Shown: positions 8,620 through 15,624 of the stretch, in pieces | How positions within the stretch are numbered: the stretch's first letter is position 1 | How the letters are laid out: every line of letters starts with the position of its first letter | Source: Lutimaribacter_A marinistellae | Lineage (GTDB): Bacteria; Pseudomonadota; Alphaproteobacteria; Rhodobacterales; Rhodobacteraceae | Assembly: GCF_042648365.1 (NCBI RefSeq) | Contig: NZ_JBHRXI010000001.1 | Span: 248,001-312,000, forward strand | Direction: 5' to 3' | Length of the DNA: 64,000 nt | The notes under the pieces: model-generated | What the model was told of the DNA's origin: nothing | Database searches by the model: none | What the model saw: only the letters and a program-made list of their open reading frames with translations | Position numbers and translations under genes: made by a program

Positions 8620-9620
8620 AAAAGTGGATCGAGATCAACGACCGCAGCGCCATCGCCGCGATCCGGCGGCTGGCACGGCGCTACGCGTCCGGGATGGGAC
8701 TGACCGAAACGCGGCTCGACGCGCTCGGCATCGTCGTGACCGAGGCGACCACCAACATCCTGCGCTACGCCGAACGCGGCCGCGCCCTGATCGAAGTGAT
8801 CGAGGGCGCAGGCGTGCGCAAGATCGCGCTGGTCTTTGCCGATCACGGCCCCGGCATCTCGGACATGGACCGGATGATGCAGGACGGGAACAGCTCGGTC
8901 GCCTCCTCGGGTCTCGGCCTCGGCTCGATCCGGCGCCTGTCGGATTCCTTCGACATCTATTCCGTCCCCGGCGAGGGCACGACAATCACATGTACCTTCG
9001 CGGTACAGGACACGCCACCCTATGCCGGGTCACTGGCGATCGACGGGCTGCGCGTCTGTCACCCTGCCTCGAACCATTGCGGCGACGACCTCATGGTGCG
9101 CCCCGGTCCCGGCCATACCGACCTGATGCTCTGCGATGGCCTGGGGCACGGCCAGCGCGCGGCCGAGGCGTCGGCCGAGATCGTGGAAACCGCGCGCCGC
9201 CTGCACCTGCCGCCGTCCGAGAGCATCGCCCATCTCAGCCGCGAGATGGTCGGCCATCGCGGCGCGGTGGCGGCCATGGCGCGGATCGACCACGCCACCG
9301 GGCAGCTCGACCATTCGGGCCTCGGCAACATCACCACCTTCTGCCTTGGCAGCGAAACGCGCAAACGCCTCGCCGTGCGCGACGGCCGGATCGGCGGTGC
9401 GCCGACGCAGGGCTTCGATGAACAGGTGATGCTCAAACCCGGCGATCTGGTGGTCATGCATACCGACGGGCTCAAGACCCTCGGGGACAAGGACCTACCC
9501 CCCGCGCTTCTCGCCCGCAGCCCGATGCTGATCTGCGGCCACCTGCTGGACCGCGCCTTTCGCGGGCGCGACGATGCCGGCATCCTCGTCGCGCGCTGGC
9601 TGGGCGGGGTCGCGGCATGA
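8616..9620 (+). CDS. GHKL ATPase-SpoIIE/PP2C phosphatase fusion (RsbX-like, with RsbT/RsbW-like N-terminus)
   Basis: A 334-aa two-domain protein. Residues about 1-130 are a GHKL ATPase resembling RsbT/RsbW (VTEATTNILRYAERG N-box, DHGPGISDMDRM G1, GLGLGSIRRLSDSF G2). About 135-334 are a SpoIIE-type serine phosphatase with metal-binding Asp motifs DGLGHG, HTDGLKT and RDDAGI. RsbX-type phosphatases reset the stressosome by dephosphorylating RsbR and RsbS, and that role is inferred here. The start at 8616 is chosen over an in-frame ATG at 8592 because 8616 forms an ATGA overlap with rsbT. The next gene again begins with an ATGA overlap. Confidence 0.85.
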   Translation: MKKWIEINDRSAIAAIRRLARRYASGMGLTETRLDALGIVVTEATTNILRYAERGRALIEVIEGAGVRKIALVFADHGPGISDMDRMMQDGNSSVASSGLGLGSIRRLSDSFDIYSVPGEGTTITCTFAVQDTPPYAGSLAIDGLRVCHPASNHCGDDLMVRPGPGHTDLMLCDGLGHGQRAAEASAEIVETARRLHLPPSESIAHLSREMVGHRGAVAAMARIDHATGQLDHSGLGNITTFCLGSETRKRLAVRDGRIGGAPTQGFDEQVMLKPGDLVVMHTDGLKTLGDKDLPPALLARSPMLICGHLLDRAFRGRDDAGILVARWLGGVAA

Positions 9621-10747
9621 AACCGGTTCGCCTGACCACGCTGCGGCTTGAGAAAAGCGCCGACATCATGCGCCTGCGCGAGGTCGGAATGGCCATCGCG
9701 ACAAAGCTGGGCTTTGCCACCTTCGAACGTACCCGCACCGTGACCGCGATGATCGAGATGGGGCGCAACGCCATCGAACATGGTCAGCGCGGCCGCGCCA
9801 CCTTTACTCTGGCCGAGGTCCAGGGCCGCACCGCCGTGCAGTTCACCGTGCTCGACCAGGGCCGCGGCATCCCCGAGGACGTGCTCGAACGCAAGCGCGG
9901 CACGGGCCAGGGCCTCGGCCTCGGCCTGCGCGGGGCCGAGCGGATCTCCTACTCCTTCGACATCGAAAGCGGCAGCGAAGGCACCCGGATCGAGGCGGTC
10001 TTCCGCCCCTCCTCGATGTTGCCGCTGACCGACTCGCTGGTCTCCGAAGTGACCGAGGTGATCTCGACCCTCGACGATGCCGACCCCACCGCCGCACTCA
10101 CCGAACAGAACCGCGAACTGCTCGAGGCACTGGCCGAACGCGACCTGCTGATGCAGGAACTGCACCACCGCGTCGGCAACAACCTCACCCTGATCGGCGC
10201 GCTGATCCGCATGACCGCCAGCCAGTCCGACAGCGCCGAGACCAAGCAGGCCCTGACAGAGCTGGAAACCCGCGTCTCATCGCTGGCCAAGGCGCATGAG
10301 CTGATGCAGCAGGCCGCCAAGGAAGGCACCGTACCCGCCGGAAAACTGCTCGAGGACGTGGCCCAGAACACCGAACGCGCCTTCAACACCTCGGGCCGGC
10401 AGGTCAGGATCACGGTGAACTGCCCCCCGCTGGAACTCGACGGCCGCGTCGCGGTCGATATCGGGCTGATCGTCGGCGAACTGATCACCAACGCCTACAA
10501 ACACGCCTTCAAGGGCCGCTCCAACGGTGACATCACCGTCACGCTGAGCGAACCGGACGACGGCGGGCTCTATCTTACCGTGGCCGATGACGGCGTCGGA
10601 CTCGCCGCGGATGCCGAACGGCCCGAGAGGTCGAACTCGCTCGGCTGGCGCCTGATCCGGACGCTTGTGTTCCAGCATGACGGCACGCTGACGGTTGAAA
10701 ACGAAAACGGCATGACCGTCCGCATCCACCTCGCACCTGCCGAATAG
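9617..10747 (+). CDS. Hybrid sensor protein: RsbW/RsbT-like ATPase domain fused to HisKA_2 histidine kinase
   Basis: A 376-aa protein with two separate ATP-binding domains. Residues about 1-130 are a GHKL domain with an RsbT-like N-box (MIEMGRNAIEHGQRG) and GQGLGLGLRGAERI. Then comes a linker with coiled-coil character (EQNRELLEALAERDLLMQ) and a HisKA_2 dimerisation/phosphoacceptor helix, ELHHRVGNNLTLIGALIRM, with His183/184 as candidate phosphosites. The C-terminal kinase ATPase has GELITNAYKHAF and DDGVGL. HisKA_2/HWE kinases commonly feed the alphaproteobacterial PhyR general stress response. No response regulator lies nearby. This is the last gene of the rsb operon, overlapping the upstream gene by 4 bp and ending 2 bp from a convergent gene. 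Confidence 0.88.
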   Translation: MKPVRLTTLRLEKSADIMRLREVGMAIATKLGFATFERTRTVTAMIEMGRNAIEHGQRGRATFTLAEVQGRTAVQFTVLDQGRGIPEDVLERKRGTGQGLGLGLRGAERISYSFDIESGSEGTRIEAVFRPSSMLPLTDSLVSEVTEVISTLDDADPTAALTEQNRELLEALAERDLLMQELHHRVGNNLTLIGALIRMTASQSDSAETKQALTELETRVSSLAKAHELMQQAAKEGTVPAGKLLEDVAQNTERAFNTSGRQVRITVNCPPLELDGRVAVDIGLIVGELITNAYKHAFKGRSNGDITVTLSEPDDGGLYLTVADDGVGLAADAERPERSNSLGWRLIRTLVFQHDGTLTVENENGMTVRIHLAPAE

Positions 10748-10749
10748 GC

Positions 10750-11355
10750 TCAGGCCCGCCGCCGCACCAGCAAGCGCCACACCCTCAGGTCGATCAGCAC
10801 CCGCACCAGCGCGGCCAGCGCCAGCCCGCACAGCACCAGCTTGGACACCGTGCCCATCGTACCCTCGATCAGCACGGCGTGGATCACGCTCGTCACCACG
10901 ACAACCGCCACCACCGCGCTATGGCCCAGCCGCCAGGTCCGCACCCGCATCCTGCCGCGCATCAGCGCCAGCGCGGCGGCGGCGAACACACCCCACATGG
11001 CGATCACGCCCCAGGCCGAAAACGGCGTCGGAGAGGTGAAGGTCAACGCATCGACAACATCCGGCGGGCTGGTCAGCCACAGACCGCCCACATGCAGCAC
11101 CACCGCCAGCAGCAGGGCCACGCCCACGCCCCGATGCACCAACCGCCCCGGACGCACCGGCAGGCCGGGCAGGTATCCCCCGGCCAACAGCGTCTGCACC
11201 AGCAACAGCGCCAGCGCGACGATGCCCGCGAACCCTGCGGCGATGTAGACGGGCTGGCGCCACTGCAACAGCGGGCTCATCCCCGCGACGACCAACGGAA
11301 CCGCCACGGCGGCGGCCAGCGCCGACCAGATCAGGACAGCCCTCGGGCGTGGCAT
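10750..11355 (-). CDS. Ferric reductase-like/cytochrome b-type transmembrane protein
   Basis: A 201-aa integral membrane protein with about six hydrophobic helices. Paired histidines that could ligate haem occur in HRGVGVALLLAVVLHVGG and in GHSAVVAVVVVTSVIHAVL, the pattern of ferric reductase-like or cytochrome b561-type domains. No flavin or NAD domain is attached. The ATG at 11355 is used; a TTG directly before it is possible. It lies 5 bp downstream of the dioxygenase-like gene and probably shares its transcript, which hints at a membrane electron-transfer pair. The precise substrate is unknown. Confidence 0.7.
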   Translation of the reverse strand: MPRPRAVLIWSALAAAVAVPLVVAGMSPLLQWRQPVYIAAGFAGIVALALLLVQTLLAGGYLPGLPVRPGRLVHRGVGVALLLAVVLHVGGLWLTSPPDVVDALTFTSPTPFSAWGVIAMWGVFAAAALALMRGRMRVRTWRLGHSAVVAVVVVTSVIHAVLIEGTMGTVSKLVLCGLALAALVRVLIDLRVWRLLVRRRA

Positions 11356-11360
11356 CAAGG

Positions 11361-11849
11361 TCAGGCTGGCTGCAACACGAAATGCGCGCTCAACGTATTG
11401 TCGCTCGCGCTGTCCATCACCGGACGCAGGAACACCGTCTGGAACGCGTCGCTGTCATAGGCCAGATGCCCGTGCGGCTGGCCAAAGGCCGGCACGATCT
11501 GCGGCATCTCAAGACGGAACGCGCCCTGTTCATCGGTCAGCGTTGCGCCGTGGCTGTGCCAGTCGCGCTCATGCCCCTCGGTCGTATGCGCCCAGATCTG
11601 GATGCGCTGGCCGGGCAGCGGCGCCCCGTCGCCCGCGCGGCTGACAGTGCCGGTCATCCAGAACCCGCCGCCGCCGATGCGGTCGACGATCGGCGCGCCG
11701 GGTCGATAATTGTTCGATCCTCCCCGCATCGACGGGGTTGGCGCGACGCCCTGCGCGCGCGCGGGAACAAGAAGGCTGGATGCCCCCGTCGCCACGATCG
11801 AGGCCGCGGTGGCGATAAGGGTCCGGCGGGTGAAATTGGTCAGATGCAT
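11361..11849 (-). CDS. Exported intradiol ring-cleavage dioxygenase-like protein
   Basis: A 162-aa protein with an N-terminal export signal that resembles a Tat signal (TRRTLIATAASIVATG), cleaved near PARAQG. The mature part has the beta-sandwich signature of protocatechuate/catechol dioxygenases: PLPGQRIQIWAHTTEG, SHGATLTDEQGAFRL and GQPHGHLAY. Only some of the usual Tyr/His iron ligands can be matched by eye, so enzymatic activity is unproven. The start at 11849 is taken because it begins the signal peptide. It is upstream of the ferric reductase-like membrane gene in a two-gene unit. Confidence 0.65.
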   Translation of the reverse strand: MHLTNFTRRTLIATAASIVATGASSLLVPARAQGVAPTPSMRGGSNNYRPGAPIVDRIGGGGFWMTGTVSRAGDGAPLPGQRIQIWAHTTEGHERDWHSHGATLTDEQGAFRLEMPQIVPAFGQPHGHLAYDSDAFQTVFLRPVMDSASDNTLSAHFVLQPA

Positions 11850-12042
11850 GTCGCCTCTCCTGCTGGGCAAAAGATTCTGGGCAAAAGATTGGAACTTGCA
11901 CCTAACCTAGTCTCTTCGCCCGCCTGATCGAAGCGCACCCACGATATCGTGAAACAGGCCGCGCATCGGCCATACGGCGATTGCCACCACCTCGGGCACC
12001 GCCATACCCTGTGCGCAGCTTCCCGCATCGAGCGAGGTCAGG

Positions 12043-13356
12043 ATGATCCCCAACGCCTTACCCAACGCGATCCGCGCACTTGCCGCAATCGCCCTGATCG
12101 CCGCCAGCCCCGCCCCGGCGCAAGAGGTCGAATTCGGACCCGGCCTGCGGTCGCTGGATTTCGCCGAGGTGTTCGACACCTCCGTTCCCGCCCGCGCACA
12201 GATGTGGGACGCGTTCCACGATGCCGGGATCCGGCACATCGTCCTGTCGCAGGGGCTGGTCTCGCCCTTCGCGCCCGACCGCTCCAAACGGCCCGCAGGC
12301 ACCTATATCGCGGATCGCGAACTGGCCGACCTGCGCGCCACGCTCAACCGCGGGGCCGCGCCGGATGACGATTTCCACGTCACCTATGTCGGCGGCTACG
12401 GCCTTGCGCCCGATGTCTGCCGGATGCGGGCCACCCCGGCCGAAATCGGCATTGCCGCCGCCGAATGGGAATTCACCCGGATTGTCTCGCGCCTTCTCGA
12501 CGCCGGCCTGCCGGTGCGCACCATCGATATCGACGGCCCGTTCCTGCGGGTGATCGACGGCGCGCGCAAGGGGTTCAGCTGCGCCCTGACATCCGACAGC
12601 CCCGCCTTTGATACGACCCAATCGGCCGAGATCGTGCTGAGTTACATGAAGCATCTTCGCGACCTCACCGATGCCCATGCCACGAACCGCGCCGCCGGTG
12701 TCAATGTCGGCATGACGCTTCTGATAAACCTGCCCAACTGGCGCGTCGGCCGCTATCCGCCGCTCGCCTCGGGGGCCGAAACCGGCGACCTCGTGGCCGA
12801 GATCCTGCCCGCCTTCGGGGCGGCGATGCGCGCCGATACCGATCGACCGCTGGCGCTCGACGGCGCTGTCATCGACTACCCCTACCCGCTGGCGCGCGAC
12901 GACACCGCGGCCTTCATCGCGAAGTCCGAAGGGCTGCTTGCCGGTCTGCGCGCGCTGCCACGCACGCGGCCTCGACTGGCCTATTTCACCAACACGCATT
13001 ACCGCCTGACCCCGTCCGAGACGGATGACCGGTACCGCGCATATGGCGGCACCGTGCGCTGCGTCTGGTCCGAGAACTGGCGCATCTCGGGCGGCAGCCT
13101 TCCCTATCTTCCTTACGAAAACGCAAACGGGGCGAAAATGCCTGCCGACTGCATCGCGCAACAGAACCAGGCCGACGCCCGCTACTGGGACGAGTCCGCC
13201 CTGTTCGCCAATCGCATCCTGTCAGGCGACTGGCTGGGCCGCACCGTCACGCGCGCAGATATCTCGGCAGTCCGGTTCATGTCCTGGCACGAAATGCCGG
13301 CAAGCTCTCTCTCGACGATGAACCGCACGCTGCGCTTCAAGCTTTATGGAAACTGA
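12043..13356 (+). CDS. Secreted protein of unknown function
   Basis: A 437-aa protein with a clear Sec signal (IRALAAIALIAASPAPAQ, cleavage near residue 26). I do not recognise the family. The mature sequence alternates helices and strands and carries acidic/aromatic motifs (IDIDGPFLRVIDG, DGAVIDYPYPLARDD, VWSENWRISGG) that would suit a TIM-barrel hydrolase, but this is a guess. Four Cys residues (around DVCRM, GFSCAL, RCVWS, DCIAQ) could form disulfides in the periplasm. AGGTCAGG precedes the ATG. It is alone on the plus strand, the last gene of the high-GC section. Confidence 0.75.
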   Translation: MIPNALPNAIRALAAIALIAASPAPAQEVEFGPGLRSLDFAEVFDTSVPARAQMWDAFHDAGIRHIVLSQGLVSPFAPDRSKRPAGTYIADRELADLRATLNRGAAPDDDFHVTYVGGYGLAPDVCRMRATPAEIGIAAAEWEFTRIVSRLLDAGLPVRTIDIDGPFLRVIDGARKGFSCALTSDSPAFDTTQSAEIVLSYMKHLRDLTDAHATNRAAGVNVGMTLLINLPNWRVGRYPPLASGAETGDLVAEILPAFGAAMRADTDRPLALDGAVIDYPYPLARDDTAAFIAKSEGLLAGLRALPRTRPRLAYFTNTHYRLTPSETDDRYRAYGGTVRCVWSENWRISGGSLPYLPYENANGAKMPADCIAQQNQADARYWDESALFANRILSGDWLGRTVTRADISAVRFMSWHEMPASSLSTMNRTLRFKLYGN

Positions 13357-13378
13357 CCGGGCTGGGGGGTACCAACCT

Positions 13379-13425
13379 GTACAAAACGGTCAATACCGCT
13401 CCGAACGGGCGTACAAAACGGTCAA
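13379..13425. repeat. 15-bp direct repeat at the composition break
   Basis: GTACAAAACGGTCAA occurs twice in exact copies, at 13379-13393 and 13411-13425, 32 bp apart start to start. The second copy contains the stop codon and last residues of the minus-strand oxidoreductase gene. A related GGTAC follows at 13431. The position coincides with the GC drop described in the findings. Confidence 0.85.
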
Positions 13426-14858
13426 AACGCGGTACATCCGGCCCAGGACGCGCCGCGCAGGTCTCCGGGCAGTGGATCGTCGTCACGCTGCCACGGACCG
13501 GCCTGCCCGGTCTGCGAACAGATATCCCGCAGCGCCGTCTGCAACCCCTCGGCCAGAGTGGGATGGTAGAACGGCAGGTCCAGAACCTCCGTCGCGGTCA
13601 ATCCACATTGCATCGCCCAGGCCAGCAGATGCGCCAGATGCTCTGCCCCCGGCGCGCACAGCGCGGCCCCGGACAGCTTGCCATCCGACCCCGTCGCATG
13701 GACATGGCACAGGCCATGCGCCTGCCCCATCGCCCGCGCGCGGCCCTGATCCCCGAAATCGACGACCCCAGTGTGGCAGTCATCAGGGTTCTCCGGCAAA
13801 GTCCCGATGACGGCAGCCTCGGGTCGGGTGAATGTCACCGTCAACGGCACCTTGCGAACGGCGCGCGACACGTCAGGCCACGCCGCCGCATTCCTCCCGG
13901 CGATGGTCCCTTCGTCGGATGCCTCGTGCAGAACAGGACGATCCGCGTTGGCATCGCCTGCGATAAATACAGCAGAATCAGAGCATTGCATCGTCTCGCG
14001 ATCGAAGACAGGTGCGCCGTTTTCATCCAGTTCGATGCCGGCACGGTCAAGGTCCAGCCCCTGAAAGTTCGGCGGCCGCCCGGCCGCAAGCAGGAGCCTC
14101 TCGAACACGGCAGAGTTGCCGGGCCAAGTCAGACGGACCCCATCCGGGTCGGGCGCGGCTTCGGCTTCGGTGTTCAGGTGAATGGGAAACTCTCGGGTCA
14201 GAGCGCCGTAAAGGCTGTCGCTTTGCGCCTTGGGCAGACCCCCGATGCGGTCGGACCCTTCGAACAGCGTGACATCGACACCGAGCCGGGACAGCGCCTG
14301 CGCCAGTTCCAGGCCAACCGGCCCGCCGCCAATGACGCCAATCGAATGGGGGAGGTCTTCCAGCTCGAACAGCGACTCGTTGGTCAGAACAAGATCGGAC
14401 ACGGCAGAAAAAGCCTCCGGCACCAGCGAAGAGGAACCGGTCGCAATGACAATCGCCCGCGCCTCGACCGTGTCACCCGTCTCCAGCAAAAGCCGCCCGG
14501 GCCCATCAAACCGAGCGCGCGCCGTCACCGCGACACCGTCGGGTAGCTTGGCGATCGAGGAGCGGACGCCCGCCACGAAATCATCCCGCAGCCTGCGGAC
14601 CCGTTGCATAACGGCTGCTCCATCGACGTCTGGCTTTGCCCCTAAACCGAATTGCGCGCCCTCTCGGATGGTCTGCGCCGCGTCTGCGGCCGCGATCAGT
14701 AGCTTGGATGGCATGCAGCCAACACTTGCGCATGTCGTGCCCGCAAACGCCGGGTCGATCAGCAAGGTGCTTGCCCCGGCCTGACGTGCATGGCGTTCCG
14801 CGGCAAGCCCGGCGGTCCCGGCGCCGATCACGGCAACGTCGGTCTGGTAACTGGTCAT
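13422..14858 (-). CDS. FAD-dependent dithiol/disulfide oxidoreductase (dihydrolipoamide dehydrogenase/MerA-like)
   Basis: A 478-aa class I pyridine nucleotide-disulfide oxidoreductase. The FAD motif GAGTAGLAAE is near residue 11, the redox pair is CASVGCMPSK, the NAD motif is GGGPVGLELAQALSRLG and the second FAD block is FIAGDANADRP. It lacks adjacent 2-oxoacid dehydrogenase genes, so it is probably not the housekeeping Lpd. The start at 14858 has GAGGGG upstream; an earlier in-frame ATG at 14891 lacks one. The last residues (SWAGCTAF) are encoded by the direct repeat, so the natural C terminus may have been changed. Confidence 0.8.
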   Translation of the reverse strand: MTSYQTDVAVIGAGTAGLAAERHARQAGASTLLIDPAFAGTTCASVGCMPSKLLIAAADAAQTIREGAQFGLGAKPDVDGAAVMQRVRRLRDDFVAGVRSSIAKLPDGVAVTARARFDGPGRLLLETGDTVEARAIVIATGSSSLVPEAFSAVSDLVLTNESLFELEDLPHSIGVIGGGPVGLELAQALSRLGVDVTLFEGSDRIGGLPKAQSDSLYGALTREFPIHLNTEAEAAPDPDGVRLTWPGNSAVFERLLLAAGRPPNFQGLDLDRAGIELDENGAPVFDRETMQCSDSAVFIAGDANADRPVLHEASDEGTIAGRNAAAWPDVSRAVRKVPLTVTFTRPEAAVIGTLPENPDDCHTGVVDFGDQGRARAMGQAHGLCHVHATGSDGKLSGAALCAPGAEHLAHLLAWAMQCGLTATEVLDLPFYHPTLAEGLQTALRDICSQTGQAGPWQRDDDPLPGDLRGASWAGCTAF

Positions 14859-14965
14859 GGAGTTCCCCTCGGCCGATGTGTCGCGGGACAAACGGCTGTG
14901 CGCCGATTTGGGTTCCGTTCCGCGCAGGAAACCGATGGGCGGGATCCGGTGTTAACCACCGATCC

Positions 14966-15567
14966 ATGGCGAAAAAAGAGCATTCCACCAATGTCCTCAC
15001 TCGTAACCCGAAAAGACCCGCTGCGCGGCACTATCGTGGTCGCGTTGGAACAGGGTTCGATGCCGACGAGGGGCTGGGCTTCGACCAGGTCAAGAAGGCC
15101 GCGTTCGAGATCCGGGATGCGTTGGAAGGGATCGGCCTGCAATCCGCGGCAATGGTTACCGGCGGGAAGGCGTCCACGTGATCGTACCCCTGCGGCGATC
15201 CGCGTGTTGGGACACGGTCAGTGGCTTTGCGCAGACTTTTGCACATATCCTCGCGAACCGGTATCCCGACCGCTACACGGCGACCATGTCATAGACAAAA
15301 CGCAAGAGGGTGGGTTTTTTCGATTGGCTCAGGAACGAACGTGGCGCGACGGCCATCGCGCCCTATTCACTGCGGGCGCGCGCCGGTGCGCCGGTTGCGG
15401 TTCCGATGGAGTGGGATGAACTTTCGGACCTGTGCCGCGCCAAAGGATTCGGCCAAAGCGACATGCAGGCTCGTCTTGCCCGGCCCTGCCCGCTGTCGCG
15501 GTCCGCGCCACGGTCCGTCGGCAAGAGGGTCGTAGCGGCGCTGGAAGACTGGGCGGGTATGACCTGA
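14966..15567 (+). pseudogene. ligD: Decayed LigD-type polymerase/primase domain (NHEJ) remnant
   Basis: From about 15056 the plus strand reads FDADEGLGF...EIRDALEGIGL...VTGGK, then after a one-base deletion near 15168-15171 it shifts frame to GVHVIVPL and continues WDTVSGFAQTFAHILANRYPD. A TAG at 15292-15294 interrupts, followed by GFFDWLRNERGATAIAPYS and LRARAGAPVAVPMEWDEL. These blocks, in order, are the hallmark of the LigD polymerase domain. The N-terminal part is missing and no ligase domain follows. The ATG at 14966 opens the same frame but its first residues are not LigD-like. No ku gene is in the window. Confidence 0.85.
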
Positions 15568-15624
15568 ACCGTTCGCCGAGACAGCCACGTGTCGCCTTGT
15601 TGCCAGTTCGCGATATGGCAGAGG

